Shown one piece after another: positions 1 to 7,113 of a stretch of 33,929 nucleotides of DNA. The stretch covers positions 1 through 33,929 of the forward strand of contig JAFZDP010000042.1 in assembly GCA_017561155.1 (NCBI GenBank). Reading direction: 5' to 3'. The number at the start of each line of letters is the position of its first letter. The stretch's first letter is position 1. This DNA is from Bacteroidales bacterium (GTDB lineage Bacteria; Bacteroidota; Bacteroidia; Bacteroidales; P3). The notes below the pieces were generated by a model. The model was not told the origin of the DNA and did not search any database. It was given only the letters and a program-made list of their open reading frames with translations. The position numbers and the translations under genes were made by a program.

Positions 1-1
1 C

Positions 2-514
2 CAAAGCGAAGCAGCCAAAGAATTATTGAAGAAGGAGTATGACTTGAGTTTCATAACGGTCGAGGAGGTAAAGAGAGAAAAAGATTTAGAGAATGCTTTG
101 GCCAATAATATCACGAGATTTCTTCTGGAATTAGGGCGAGGTTTCTCCTATGTGGGTAGACAAATGGAATTGCAGATGCCCGGTGGTCAGACATTCTTCC
201 CCGACTTGGTGTTCTACCATATACCTCAGCACAGATATGTGGTTGTAGAATTGAAAGCCGTAAAGTTTATTCCGGAGTTTGCCGGTAAACTCAATTTCTA
301 TGTTACGGCTGTAGACAAGTTGTTGCGTGGCGAGGGGGATAATCCTTCCGTAGGTCTGCTTATTTGTAAATCCACGGATAAAACTATTGTAGAATGGTCG
401 TTGCAAGACATTCAAAAACCTTTAGGAATAGCTTCGTATCAGTTGCAAGAGGTGGTTGAACGTACTATTGCAGAATTGGAAAATATGAAAAAGTATGACG
501 ATGAAGAAATATAG
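2..514 (+). CDS. YhcG/DUF1016 family protein, C-terminal PDDEXK nuclease domain (5' end outside window)
   Basis: The reading frame is open back to the window edge, so only the C-terminal part of the gene is present. The TTG at position 26 lies inside an open frame and is unlikely to be the true start. The visible 170 residues match the C-terminal PD-(D/E)XK-like domain of the YhcG (DUF1016) family. Hallmarks are FLLELGRGFSYVGRQ, then FPDLVFYH with the acidic residue, then VVVELKAVKF with the E-x-K pair, then FAGKLNFYV. Family members are putative nucleases found beside restriction-modification and other defence genes. The cellular role is not settled. The gene ends at TAG and is followed by a hairpin, so it is probably not cotranscribed with the operon starting near 1010. 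A second, decayed YhcG copy at 10606 keeps only the N-terminal half. Confidence 0.85.
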   Translation, partial: QSEAAKELLKKEYDLSFITVEEVKREKDLENALANNITRFLLELGRGFSYVGRQMELQMPGGQTFFPDLVFYHIPQHRYVVVELKAVKFIPEFAGKLNFYVTAVDKLLRGEGDNPSVGLLICKSTDKTIVEWSLQDIQKPLGIASYQLQEVVERTIAELENMKKYDDEEI

Positions 515-547
515 ATTGGGAGAATCGATAACTCATCACACCAAAAC

Positions 548-658
548 TGCCGTACTTTTGCCTTGAAAGTGCCATACTTTTGCCCCGTAACTATGGCACT
601 TTTTATGGCTAAACTGCATAGTCTTATCCTGAAAAGTAGGCATATTTTGATTGTCCGA
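548..658. repeat. Short array of degenerate 22-bp units
   Basis: TGCCGTACTTTTGCC at 548 and TGCCATACTTTTGCC at 570 start exactly 22 bp apart. The ACTTTT core recurs at 554, 576 and 598, again 22 bp apart. Two weaker units follow at about 614 and 637. The array partly overlaps the hairpin at 566-604. The TACTTTTG cores also resemble -7 promoter boxes, so a promoter role cannot be excluded. On the opposite strand the unit reads GGCAAAAGTA, which resembles the GGCAAAGG core of the array at 33442. Confidence 0.5.
566..604 (+). terminator. Hairpin downstream of the YhcG gene
   Basis: AAAGTGCCATA (566-576) pairs perfectly with TATGGCACTTT (592-602) around a 15-base loop, and a run of T follows. 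It lies about 50 bp past the TAG stop of the YhcG gene, so a transcription terminator is the simplest reading. The stem is built from the 22-bp units, so it may instead be a by-product of that repeat. Confidence 0.5.
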
Positions 659-754
659 AATGCTGTTTTTTTAATTTCACAAACCTATATATACACTCAA
701 ATCTAGTATAATTTTAAACACAAATATCTAATTATTAGTATGCTGAAATTTATA

Positions 755-786
755 TTTGCATTTTCAGTAAATTATGTATACTTTTG
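755..786 (+). promoter_or_regulatory. Bacteroidetes-type promoter for the type III RM operon
   Basis: A -33 element TTTG (755-758) is followed after 20 bp by TACTTTTG (779-786), matching the TAnnTTTG -7 consensus. The first possible start codon, at 827, is about 35 bp downstream. No other promoter is obvious before the tightly packed genes that end at 10143, so this may drive the whole operon. Confidence 0.6.
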
Positions 787-826
787 TATTTCAAAACTAC
801 ACAAAGAAAAGAGTAGATTTTTAAGT

Positions 827-968
827 ATGGATATAATAGAAACACTCAATCGGTTCAATTACATTAGTGAATGGTAATGTGTTCGCAACTGATAAATAGT
901 ACGCTAAACAGATTGAACTATTAGAAAAGAAGGCACGTGCAGAGAAACAACCTCGCAAAAAAATATGA
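827..968 (+). pseudogene. Decayed gene fragment with a lysine-rich coiled-coil C terminus (possibly DUF4391)
   Basis: An ATG at 827 opens a 16-codon frame that soon stops. A second frame then runs from about 840 to 968 and encodes KHSIGSITLVNGNVFATDK, a TAG at 897, then YAKQIELLEKKARAEKQPRK. The charged coiled-coil ending looks like the C termini of DUF4391 proteins, which often sit upstream of type III mod genes; this match is from memory and weak. The frame break and the in-frame TAG indicate a remnant. A further frame carries RMTELKKRINKWTN, which could be the shifted continuation. Confidence 0.45.
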
Positions 969-1009
969 GTAGCATTAACGAATGACAGAACTAAAAAGAG
1001 AATAAACAA

Positions 1010-1240
1010 ATGGACCAATTAACAGAAATATATGTAGCCATAAAAGATCCAAATTATATTGTGGCATTCTTGCTTGATAAATTTAAAGCATAGATTGTCT
1101 ATTATTATTTTGCTTTCTCGAAATCAGGATTAAGCATTACTAAAGAACTAAAGGATTTGGTTGAAATATCTCAAGAGCATATTGAAAAGTATGAGAAGTG
1201 CAATTCTATTGAAAAAGACAACCTTGTATTAACTCAATAA
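1010..1240 (+). pseudogene. Small gene interrupted by one in-frame TAG
   Basis: From ATG 1010 the frame encodes 27 residues (MDQLTEIYVAIKDPNYIVAF and on), meets TAG at 1091, and then stays open for 48 more codons to TAA at 1238. That TAA is only 8 bp before the start of the next gene. The tight spacing and the open frame on both sides of the TAG suggest an originally intact protein of about 76 residues with a single CAG-to-TAG change. I do not recognise the family. The second half is helical and charged (KELKDLVEISQEHIEKYEKC). It could be a recent pseudogene or depend on amber suppression. Confidence 0.5.
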
Positions 1241-1248
1241 AAAGAAAT

Positions 1249-1917
1249 ATGAATACAGATTTCATTGAAATAGTAACAAATAAGGATAAGATACAGAAAG
1301 AACTTATTTTCTATAGTCTTTTCTTGATGGTGTTTGAAAATTTCGTGCATTATTGGAAAGAGACAATTCGTTCATTTTATTCTAATGGTTTTGCCAAAGA
1401 TGAACAAACAGGGGAGTATTATGATTTTGTAAAAGTAACATGGATTGATGGCGTATGGCATACATCAAGAGATAAAAAGAAGGAGCAAGAATTTAATAAG
1501 GAAGTCTTTCAAAAGATAAAGAAAAATGGAAAGAATAATCCTAAACTATCGATGTTTCGTTGGATGACAGATTCTCTGTTTATTGACGAAGAAGATTATG
1601 CAATTCTCGAAAAGTGCTATGATAAAAGAAATGAATATGCACACAATATTGCAAAATGTTTAAATCGTTTTGTATCAAAAGAAGAAAAGGAACTTCTTAA
1701 ATCATTAATTGCCATAAGCAAGAAAGCCGCAAAAAGATGGATATTAGAAATTGAAATTCCAACATCTTCGTTAGAAGATTTGGACACATTATTGGATGAC
1801 GAAGGAAATTACAATCCACCTGATGATGTTATTTCTGGAACAGAAATATTTTATTCATTAGTATTAGCAAACTTAAAAGATATATTAGATGAAGAACTTG
1901 AAAATGCAAACCACTAA
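1249..1917 (+). CDS. Predicted HEPN-domain protein in the type III RM operon
   Basis: This 222-residue protein is mostly helical and charged. It contains RNEYAH at residues 127-132, which fits the R-x4-6-H motif of HEPN domains with Asn after the Arg as is common. A conserved-looking Glu is in the first helix (FENFVHYW, residues 29-36). HEPN proteins are often RNases in toxin-antitoxin and abortive-infection systems, but some only bind nucleotides or RNA. The C-terminal tail is acidic (SSLEDLDTLLDDEG). No signal peptide or membrane segment is visible. The gene starts 8 bp after the amber-interrupted small gene and its 3' end overlaps the likely mod start by 14 bp, suggesting translational coupling. 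The HEPN assignment rests on the motif and fold-like composition only. Confidence 0.55.
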   Translation: MNTDFIEIVTNKDKIQKELIFYSLFLMVFENFVHYWKETIRSFYSNGFAKDEQTGEYYDFVKVTWIDGVWHTSRDKKKEQEFNKEVFQKIKKNGKNNPKLSMFRWMTDSLFIDEEDYAILEKCYDKRNEYAHNIAKCLNRFVSKEEKELLKSLIAISKKAAKRWILEIEIPTSSLEDLDTLLDDEGNYNPPDDVISGTEIFYSLVLANLKDILDEELENANH

Positions 1918-3802
1918 TATGGTGGATGAGAATATAAAGAAAATAGGTGAATTGTTCCCGAACTGCTTGACCGAGACCATCAATGCCGACGGCAAGTTGG
2001 TGCGTGCTATTGACTTCGATAAGTTGCGTCAGGAGTTGGCGTGCGAGGTTGTCGAGGGTGCCGAGGAGCGTTATCAATTCACTTGGCCCGATAAGCGTAA
2101 TGCTATTCGCTTGGCTAATGCTCCAATTAACAAGACCCTTCGCCCTTGCCGTGAAGAAAGTGTTGATTTCGACAACACCAAGAATCTATATATCGAGGGT
2201 GATAACTTGGAGGTGCTGAAGTTGCTCCGTGAGAACTATTTGGGTAAGGTGAAGATGATTTATATCGACCCGCCATACAATACAGGTAACGACTTTGTCT
2301 ATAACGATGACTTCGCACAGGGCAAGGCGGAGTTTGAAGCACAGAGCGGATTGTATGACGAGGTAGGCAACCGTATGGCAGACCCAATGGTGCAGAACAC
2401 CGAGAGAAATGGTCGTTTCCATACTGATTGGCTCAATATGATTTATCCCCGCTTAAAGGTAGCGAAAGACTTACTTTCTAATGATGGTATGATTTTTATA
2501 TCTATCGATGAGCATGAATCTCATAATTTGAGGAAAATATGTGATGAGATATTTGGTTCTCACAACTTTATTTCTCAAATCACTTGGGAAAAACGCTACA
2601 CAAGAAGCAACAATGCAAAAAGATTTACTACGCTAACAGAGCCTTTATTGTGTTATGTTAAAGATTCTACAGTCGTTTTAGATATAAAAGAAAAACGAAA
2701 CGAAAAAGCAGATTCGATATATACAAATCCTGATAACGACCCTCGTGGGGTTTGGACAAGCGTTTCTTATGTAAACCCCGCAACTAAAGAACAGCGTCCA
2801 AATTTGTCATATCCTCTATTTAACCCATTCTTGAATAAGGAGGTTATACATCCGACAAATGCTTGGAAGTATGAAAAATCTACATATGAGCAACATTTGA
2901 AGGAAAATCGACTTTATTGGGGAAAGAATGGAGAAAATATTTACCCTCGCTTAAAAAAGTTTTTATACGAAATGGATGGAGGTATGGTTCCTGTTGATTT
3001 ATGGAAGTATGAGGAGGCAGGAAGCACAGATTTAGCAAGCAAAGAGCTAGAATGCCTCATTGGTCGTAAGATATTTGATTTTCCGAAACCCAAAGAATTG
3101 ATAATTAGAATTCTTTCCTTGATTATAAACTCAAAAACTGATAGTAATTTTATGGTTCTTGACTTCTTCTCAGGTTCTGCGACCACAGCACACGCTGTAA
3201 TGCAGTTAAATGCCGAGGATGGTGGTAATCGTAAGTTTATTATGGTTCAGTTGCCTGAAAAGACTGATGAGAAGAGCGAGGCTTACAAAGCGGGTTACAA
3301 AAATATCTGCGAGATTGGTAAGGAGCGTATTCGTCGTGCAGGAAAGAAAGTCAAAGAGGAGGCGGGATTGCAGGGACAGAACCTCGATACGGGTTTCCGT
3401 GTGTTGAAACTCGACGAGTCGAATATGGCAGATGTATATTATACGCCTGCCGACACTCCTATACAGACCACATTGGTGTTTGATGCATTGGTGGATAATA
3501 TCCGTGAGGGTCGCACAGCCGAGGATTTATTGTTTCAAGTGCTGCCTGAATGTAACTTGCCTCTATCGAGCAAGATAGAGATACGAGAGATACACGGCAA
3601 GAAGGTGTTTGTTGTTGAAGACGGCTATTTGATTGCCTGCTTCGATAAGGATATAAACGAGTCTGTAATCACTGCTATAGCAAAGGAGAAACCATACTAC
3701 TTTGTGATGTGCGACCGCTCAATAGCAACTGACAACGTGGCCGACAACTTCGACCAAATATTTAATGCTTATAATAAGGAAACGATAAGGAGAATTTTAT
3801 AA
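1904..3802 (+). CDS. mod: Type III restriction-modification DNA methyltransferase subunit (Mod)
   Basis: Mod methylates adenine N6 in the recognition site and supplies target recognition for the Res subunit. The protein is about 632 residues. DPPYNTG (motif IV) lies at residues 122-128 and the SAM-binding motif DFFSGSATTAHA at 420-431. This catalytic-before-SAM order defines beta-class methyltransferases, the class of type III Mod proteins. The region between about residues 190 and 410 should hold the target-recognition domain. It is visibly more AT-rich than the two flanks, suggesting domain exchange. ATG codons at 1889, 1904 and 1919 are all possible. I chose 1904 (MQTTNMVDENIKKIGELFPN) because it leaves the smallest sensible overlap with the upstream gene while keeping the N terminus. 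The TPR gene starts 11 bp downstream. Confidence 0.93.
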   Translation: MQTTNMVDENIKKIGELFPNCLTETINADGKLVRAIDFDKLRQELACEVVEGAEERYQFTWPDKRNAIRLANAPINKTLRPCREESVDFDNTKNLYIEGDNLEVLKLLRENYLGKVKMIYIDPPYNTGNDFVYNDDFAQGKAEFEAQSGLYDEVGNRMADPMVQNTERNGRFHTDWLNMIYPRLKVAKDLLSNDGMIFISIDEHESHNLRKICDEIFGSHNFISQITWEKRYTRSNNAKRFTTLTEPLLCYVKDSTVVLDIKEKRNEKADSIYTNPDNDPRGVWTSVSYVNPATKEQRPNLSYPLFNPFLNKEVIHPTNAWKYEKSTYEQHLKENRLYWGKNGENIYPRLKKFLYEMDGGMVPVDLWKYEEAGSTDLASKELECLIGRKIFDFPKPKELIIRILSLIINSKTDSNFMVLDFFSGSATTAHAVMQLNAEDGGNRKFIMVQLPEKTDEKSEAYKAGYKNICEIGKERIRRAGKKVKEEAGLQGQNLDTGFRVLKLDESNMADVYYTPADTPIQTTLVFDALVDNIREGRTAEDLLFQVLPECNLPLSSKIEIREIHGKKVFVVEDGYLIACFDKDINESVITAIAKEKPYYFVMCDRSIATDNVADNFDQIFNAYNKETIRRIL

Positions 3803-3813
3803 TTAAAGAGATT

Positions 3814-5274
3814 ATGAAGACCAAGCATCTACTACTAATCACCATATTGCTTATGTGTTGCATAAGTATATTTGGACAAACAAATAAAGCCTCTACAGAT
3901 AGCACAAAAGCAATAGCAGAGAAGGTTCAGACTCTTGAAATAAGTACCCAAAAGCAATTTTTGCAAGTACAAAAGGAGAATCAAGCTCTCAAAGAGCAAC
4001 TCCATAAAATGGAAAGCGAGATTGCAGTGTATCGTGAAGATGTTAGGAGTGAAACATCGAGGATGCACGAGAATATGTCAGATTGGCTGACTATGTTAAC
4101 TATTGTAATCGGCGTAATTGCGGCAGCTCTTGGTGTTGTTGCTCCTCTATACGTGAATAAAAAGAATGATGAGAAACAAAAAGAAAAACTAGATGAGATA
4201 ACAAAGAAGCTAAATGAAATTAGTACAGATGCGAAGGATGCAAAGAATGATGCAGAAGCCGCAAAAAAAGATGCCGTGTCTGCTAAGTCTGATTCAGATT
4301 CTGCTAAAGCATCATTAAATGCAGTACAAGAGTTAAAAAAAGATGTTGAAACTATAAAACAGAAAATAGTAAAAAGTGAGGAAAATGCTAAACGGGCAGC
4401 AAGACGAGCTATGGTTAGCAAATTATTTGCCGAAGCATTAGCCGAAAGTGAAAAAAATTCTCAAAAAGCTATTGAACTATATACAGAAGTCATTAAGTGT
4501 GATAATAAAAATGCCAATGCATATAATAATCGTGCTAATTTATATAATGAATTGGGAAAAATAGATGAAGCAATGGCAGATTACAACAAAGCTATTGAAT
4601 TGAATCCGAATTATGCTAATGCATATTATAATCGAGCAAATTTATATGTGGATTTAGGAAAGAAACATGAAGCTATGGAAGATTATAATAAAGCTATTGA
4701 ATTGAATCCGAATTATGCCAAAGCATATAATAATCGAGCTAACTTATATTATAATTTAGGTAAGACGGACGAAGCAATGGAAGGCTACACCAAAGCAATA
4801 GAGTTAAATCCCAATAATACCAATGCATATAATAATAGAGCTATTGTATATAAAAAAATAGGCCAAACAGACGAAGCATTGGCCGATTTTAATAAAGCTA
4901 TTGAATTGAATCCGAATGATGCTAATGCTTATAATGGTAAAGCTGACCTTTGGTTGAAATTACATCAATGCGATAAAGCTTTGGAAGATGTAAATAGAGC
5001 AATATCATTAGATAATAAAAAATATGCATATTATATTACCAAAGGTGAAATATATATGGATATGAAGAAATATCTTGATGCTATCAAAGAATTTGCTTTC
5101 GCTTTATCATTGAAAGATGATGTAAAAGATGCATATAAGTATCGTGGTGAATGTTACCGAGAATTGGCTAAAGTAAATAGTGGTGGAGAAAAGGTGTACG
5201 AATATAATGTTTTAGCTGAAGCAGATGAAAAGAAATATGAGGAGTTGGATAAAAGATTTGATAGTCAATCATGA
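3814..5274 (+). CDS. Membrane-anchored coiled-coil TPR protein within the type III RM operon
   Basis: The 486 residues fall into clear parts. An N-terminal signal-like segment ends in CISIFGQ near residue 22. A coiled coil spans about 25-85. A transmembrane helix is at about 92-114 (MLTIVIGVIAAALGVVAPLY). An Ala/Lys-rich coiled coil follows at about 120-205. At least five tetratricopeptide repeats run from about 208 to 455, with the recurring signature KAIELNPN. TPRs bind protein partners. The arrangement predicts an outward-facing coiled coil and cytoplasmic TPRs, or the reverse if the signal segment is not cleaved. The TPR units are also DNA repeats of 102 bp. The stop overlaps the next gene by 4 bp (ATGA), so the two are probably coupled. 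Such a protein between mod and res is unusual; I know no assigned function. Confidence 0.8.
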   Translation: MKTKHLLLITILLMCCISIFGQTNKASTDSTKAIAEKVQTLEISTQKQFLQVQKENQALKEQLHKMESEIAVYREDVRSETSRMHENMSDWLTMLTIVIGVIAAALGVVAPLYVNKKNDEKQKEKLDEITKKLNEISTDAKDAKNDAEAAKKDAVSAKSDSDSAKASLNAVQELKKDVETIKQKIVKSEENAKRAARRAMVSKLFAEALAESEKNSQKAIELYTEVIKCDNKNANAYNNRANLYNELGKIDEAMADYNKAIELNPNYANAYYNRANLYVDLGKKHEAMEDYNKAIELNPNYAKAYNNRANLYYNLGKTDEAMEGYTKAIELNPNNTNAYNNRAIVYKKIGQTDEALADFNKAIELNPNDANAYNGKADLWLKLHQCDKALEDVNRAISLDNKKYAYYITKGEIYMDMKKYLDAIKEFAFALSLKDDVKDAYKYRGECYRELAKVNSGGEKVYEYNVLAEADEKKYEELDKRFDSQS

Positions 5275-7109
5275 AAAGAATATACGAATATACAGACTTG
5301 CAACCGGTTTTGGATCAATTGTTACAAAATAAGGAATCCAGCGACTTGGAATTTAAGTCGGCGAAAGGAGGTTTTCCTCATTCTTTTTGGGAAACTTATT
5401 CCTCATTTGCCAATACTAATGGTGGTGCAATTGTTTTTGGTATCAAGGAAAAAAATGAACAATTCTTTCTTGATGGACTGACAGAAGAGCAGGTGAAAAA
5501 ATACGAGAGGGATTTTTTTAATGCTATGCATAATAAGGAAAGAGTAAATATAGCTCTTTTAAATGAGAATGATGTGCAGACTGTTAAGTTTGGAGAAGCC
5601 TATTTCCTTTTCTTCTATGTGCGGAGGGCTGATAGAGGTTTAAAACCAGTATATTGTGGACTTGATCCATATACAGGGACTTATCGTCGTGACCTTGAAG
5701 GAGATTATCATTGTTCTCGCGAAGAAGTAAACAGTATGTTTGCCGATGCCAATTTGACAAGTCCGGTAGATGGACGTATTCTAAAAAACTTCAGTAAGGA
5801 AGATTTGGATGGGGATTCAATCAAGCAATATCGTCGTAGGTTTGAGCAATGGAATCCTGATCATGTGTGGAATGCATTGCCTGAAGATAAATTTTTGGAA
5901 AAACTGAATGTGTTCAGGAAAGACCGCAATACGGGTGAGTATGGTCTGACGTATGCCGGTTTGTTGATGTTTGGAACTTATAGTGCCATTATGGATGAAA
6001 ATCCTAATTTCTTTCCGGATTATCAAGAAGTGCAAGATCTGAAGGATAGGTGGGTAAACCGCATTTGTCCCGACGGAAATTGGGAGTCAAATCTGTTTCA
6101 GTTCTACAGTCGGGTATTGCCTATTTTGCAAAACTTTTTGCCGAAACCGTTTATATTGGAAGATAATCAGAGAAAGACGGAAACACCGGCACATGTGGCT
6201 GTAAGAGAGGCTTTGACTAATGCTTTGGTTCATTCCGACTATACAGAGAATGTTTCTTTGAACATATATAAATACCCCAATAAAATGGTATTTGCCAATC
6301 CGGGTACAATGTTAATTCCTTTGAAGCAATACTATAAAGGCGGTGAGAGTGTGTGTAGAAACAAATATTTGCAGACAATGTTCACGTTCCTAGGGTCGGC
6401 AGAGAAGGCTGGTAGTGGAGCTGATAAGATTATACACGGATGGGAAAAACAAAACTGGAAACGCCCCTATATAGAAGAGAAAAGCAAACCGAATAAAGTG
6501 GTGCTCACCATGTCAATGGAGTCGTTGTTGGACGAATCAATTATGCAGGGTCTTGCAAAACATTTTGGCGATCAAATTCAAAAACTTTCTCGCCAACAAC
6601 TTATGACGCTTGCATTAGCCTACTCGGAGGAAGAAATTACGAACGAACGTTTGCAGTGTGTATTGGACATGCATAGGACTGATATTACACAGATGCTAAG
6701 TAGATTATGTGCTCAGAAATACTTAGAATCCACTGGATATGGTAGGGGAACAAAGTATCATATATATGGACTTAATATAGGACTTCAAGATGCTAATATA
6801 GGACTTCAAGATGCTAATATAGGACTTCAAGATGCTAATATAGGACTTCAAGATACTAATATAGGACTTCGAGATACTAATATAGGACTAAGAAGGAAAA
6901 GATATTCGAAGGAGCAAATGAGAGAACTTATTATTGATTATTGCCAAGAATGGAGAACGGCAGAGGAGATAGCCATTGCTGTAGATAAGACGACAGCTTA
7001 TATTAGAGATATCGTTCTTCCAAAACTAACCGATGTTTTGGAAAAGAGATATGATGTACCTCATCACCCAAAACAGAAGTATAGAGTAAAGCAACAGAAG
7101 AAGGAGTAA
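5271..7109 (+). CDS. AlbA_2 (Schlafen-type) putative regulator with HATPase_c_4 domain
   Basis: The 612-residue protein begins with an AlbA_2/Schlafen-type domain: ESSDLEFKSAKGG at about 23-35 and SFANTNGGAIVFGIKE at about 46-61. A GHKL-type ATP-binding region follows, with REALTNALVHSDY around N317 and the glycine loop GSAEKAGSGADKII. Proteins with this layout are usually annotated as ATP-binding or transcriptional regulators and occur near restriction systems. After a winged-helix-like segment comes a heptapeptide tandem repeat (NIGLQDA type, residues 502-540), then a C-terminal helix-turn-helix-like segment (AEEIAIAVDKTTAYIRDIVL). The start codon overlaps the TPR stop by 4 bp and the stop is 4 bp before res, so it belongs to the RM operon. 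The biochemical target is unknown. Confidence 0.8.
   Translation: MKRIYEYTDLQPVLDQLLQNKESSDLEFKSAKGGFPHSFWETYSSFANTNGGAIVFGIKEKNEQFFLDGLTEEQVKKYERDFFNAMHNKERVNIALLNENDVQTVKFGEAYFLFFYVRRADRGLKPVYCGLDPYTGTYRRDLEGDYHCSREEVNSMFADANLTSPVDGRILKNFSKEDLDGDSIKQYRRRFEQWNPDHVWNALPEDKFLEKLNVFRKDRNTGEYGLTYAGLLMFGTYSAIMDENPNFFPDYQEVQDLKDRWVNRICPDGNWESNLFQFYSRVLPILQNFLPKPFILEDNQRKTETPAHVAVREALTNALVHSDYTENVSLNIYKYPNKMVFANPGTMLIPLKQYYKGGESVCRNKYLQTMFTFLGSAEKAGSGADKIIHGWEKQNWKRPYIEEKSKPNKVVLTMSMESLLDESIMQGLAKHFGDQIQKLSRQQLMTLALAYSEEEITNERLQCVLDMHRTDITQMLSRLCAQKYLESTGYGRGTKYHIYGLNIGLQDANIGLQDANIGLQDANIGLQDTNIGLRDTNIGLRRKRYSKEQMRELIIDYCQEWRTAEEIAIAVDKTTAYIRDIVLPKLTDVLEKRYDVPHHPKQKYRVKQQKKE
6774..6896 (+). repeat. 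In-frame 21-bp tandem repeat (heptapeptide linker)
   Basis: Units beginning AATATAGGACTTCAAGATGC start at 6774, 6795, 6816, 6837, 6858 and 6879, exactly 21 bp apart. The first three are identical, the next two differ by one or two bases, and the last is partial. Each unit adds seven residues (NIGLQDA, NIGLQDT, NIGLRDT), so unit gain or loss keeps the frame and only changes linker length. Confidence 0.92.
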
Positions 7110-7113
7110 AAGT

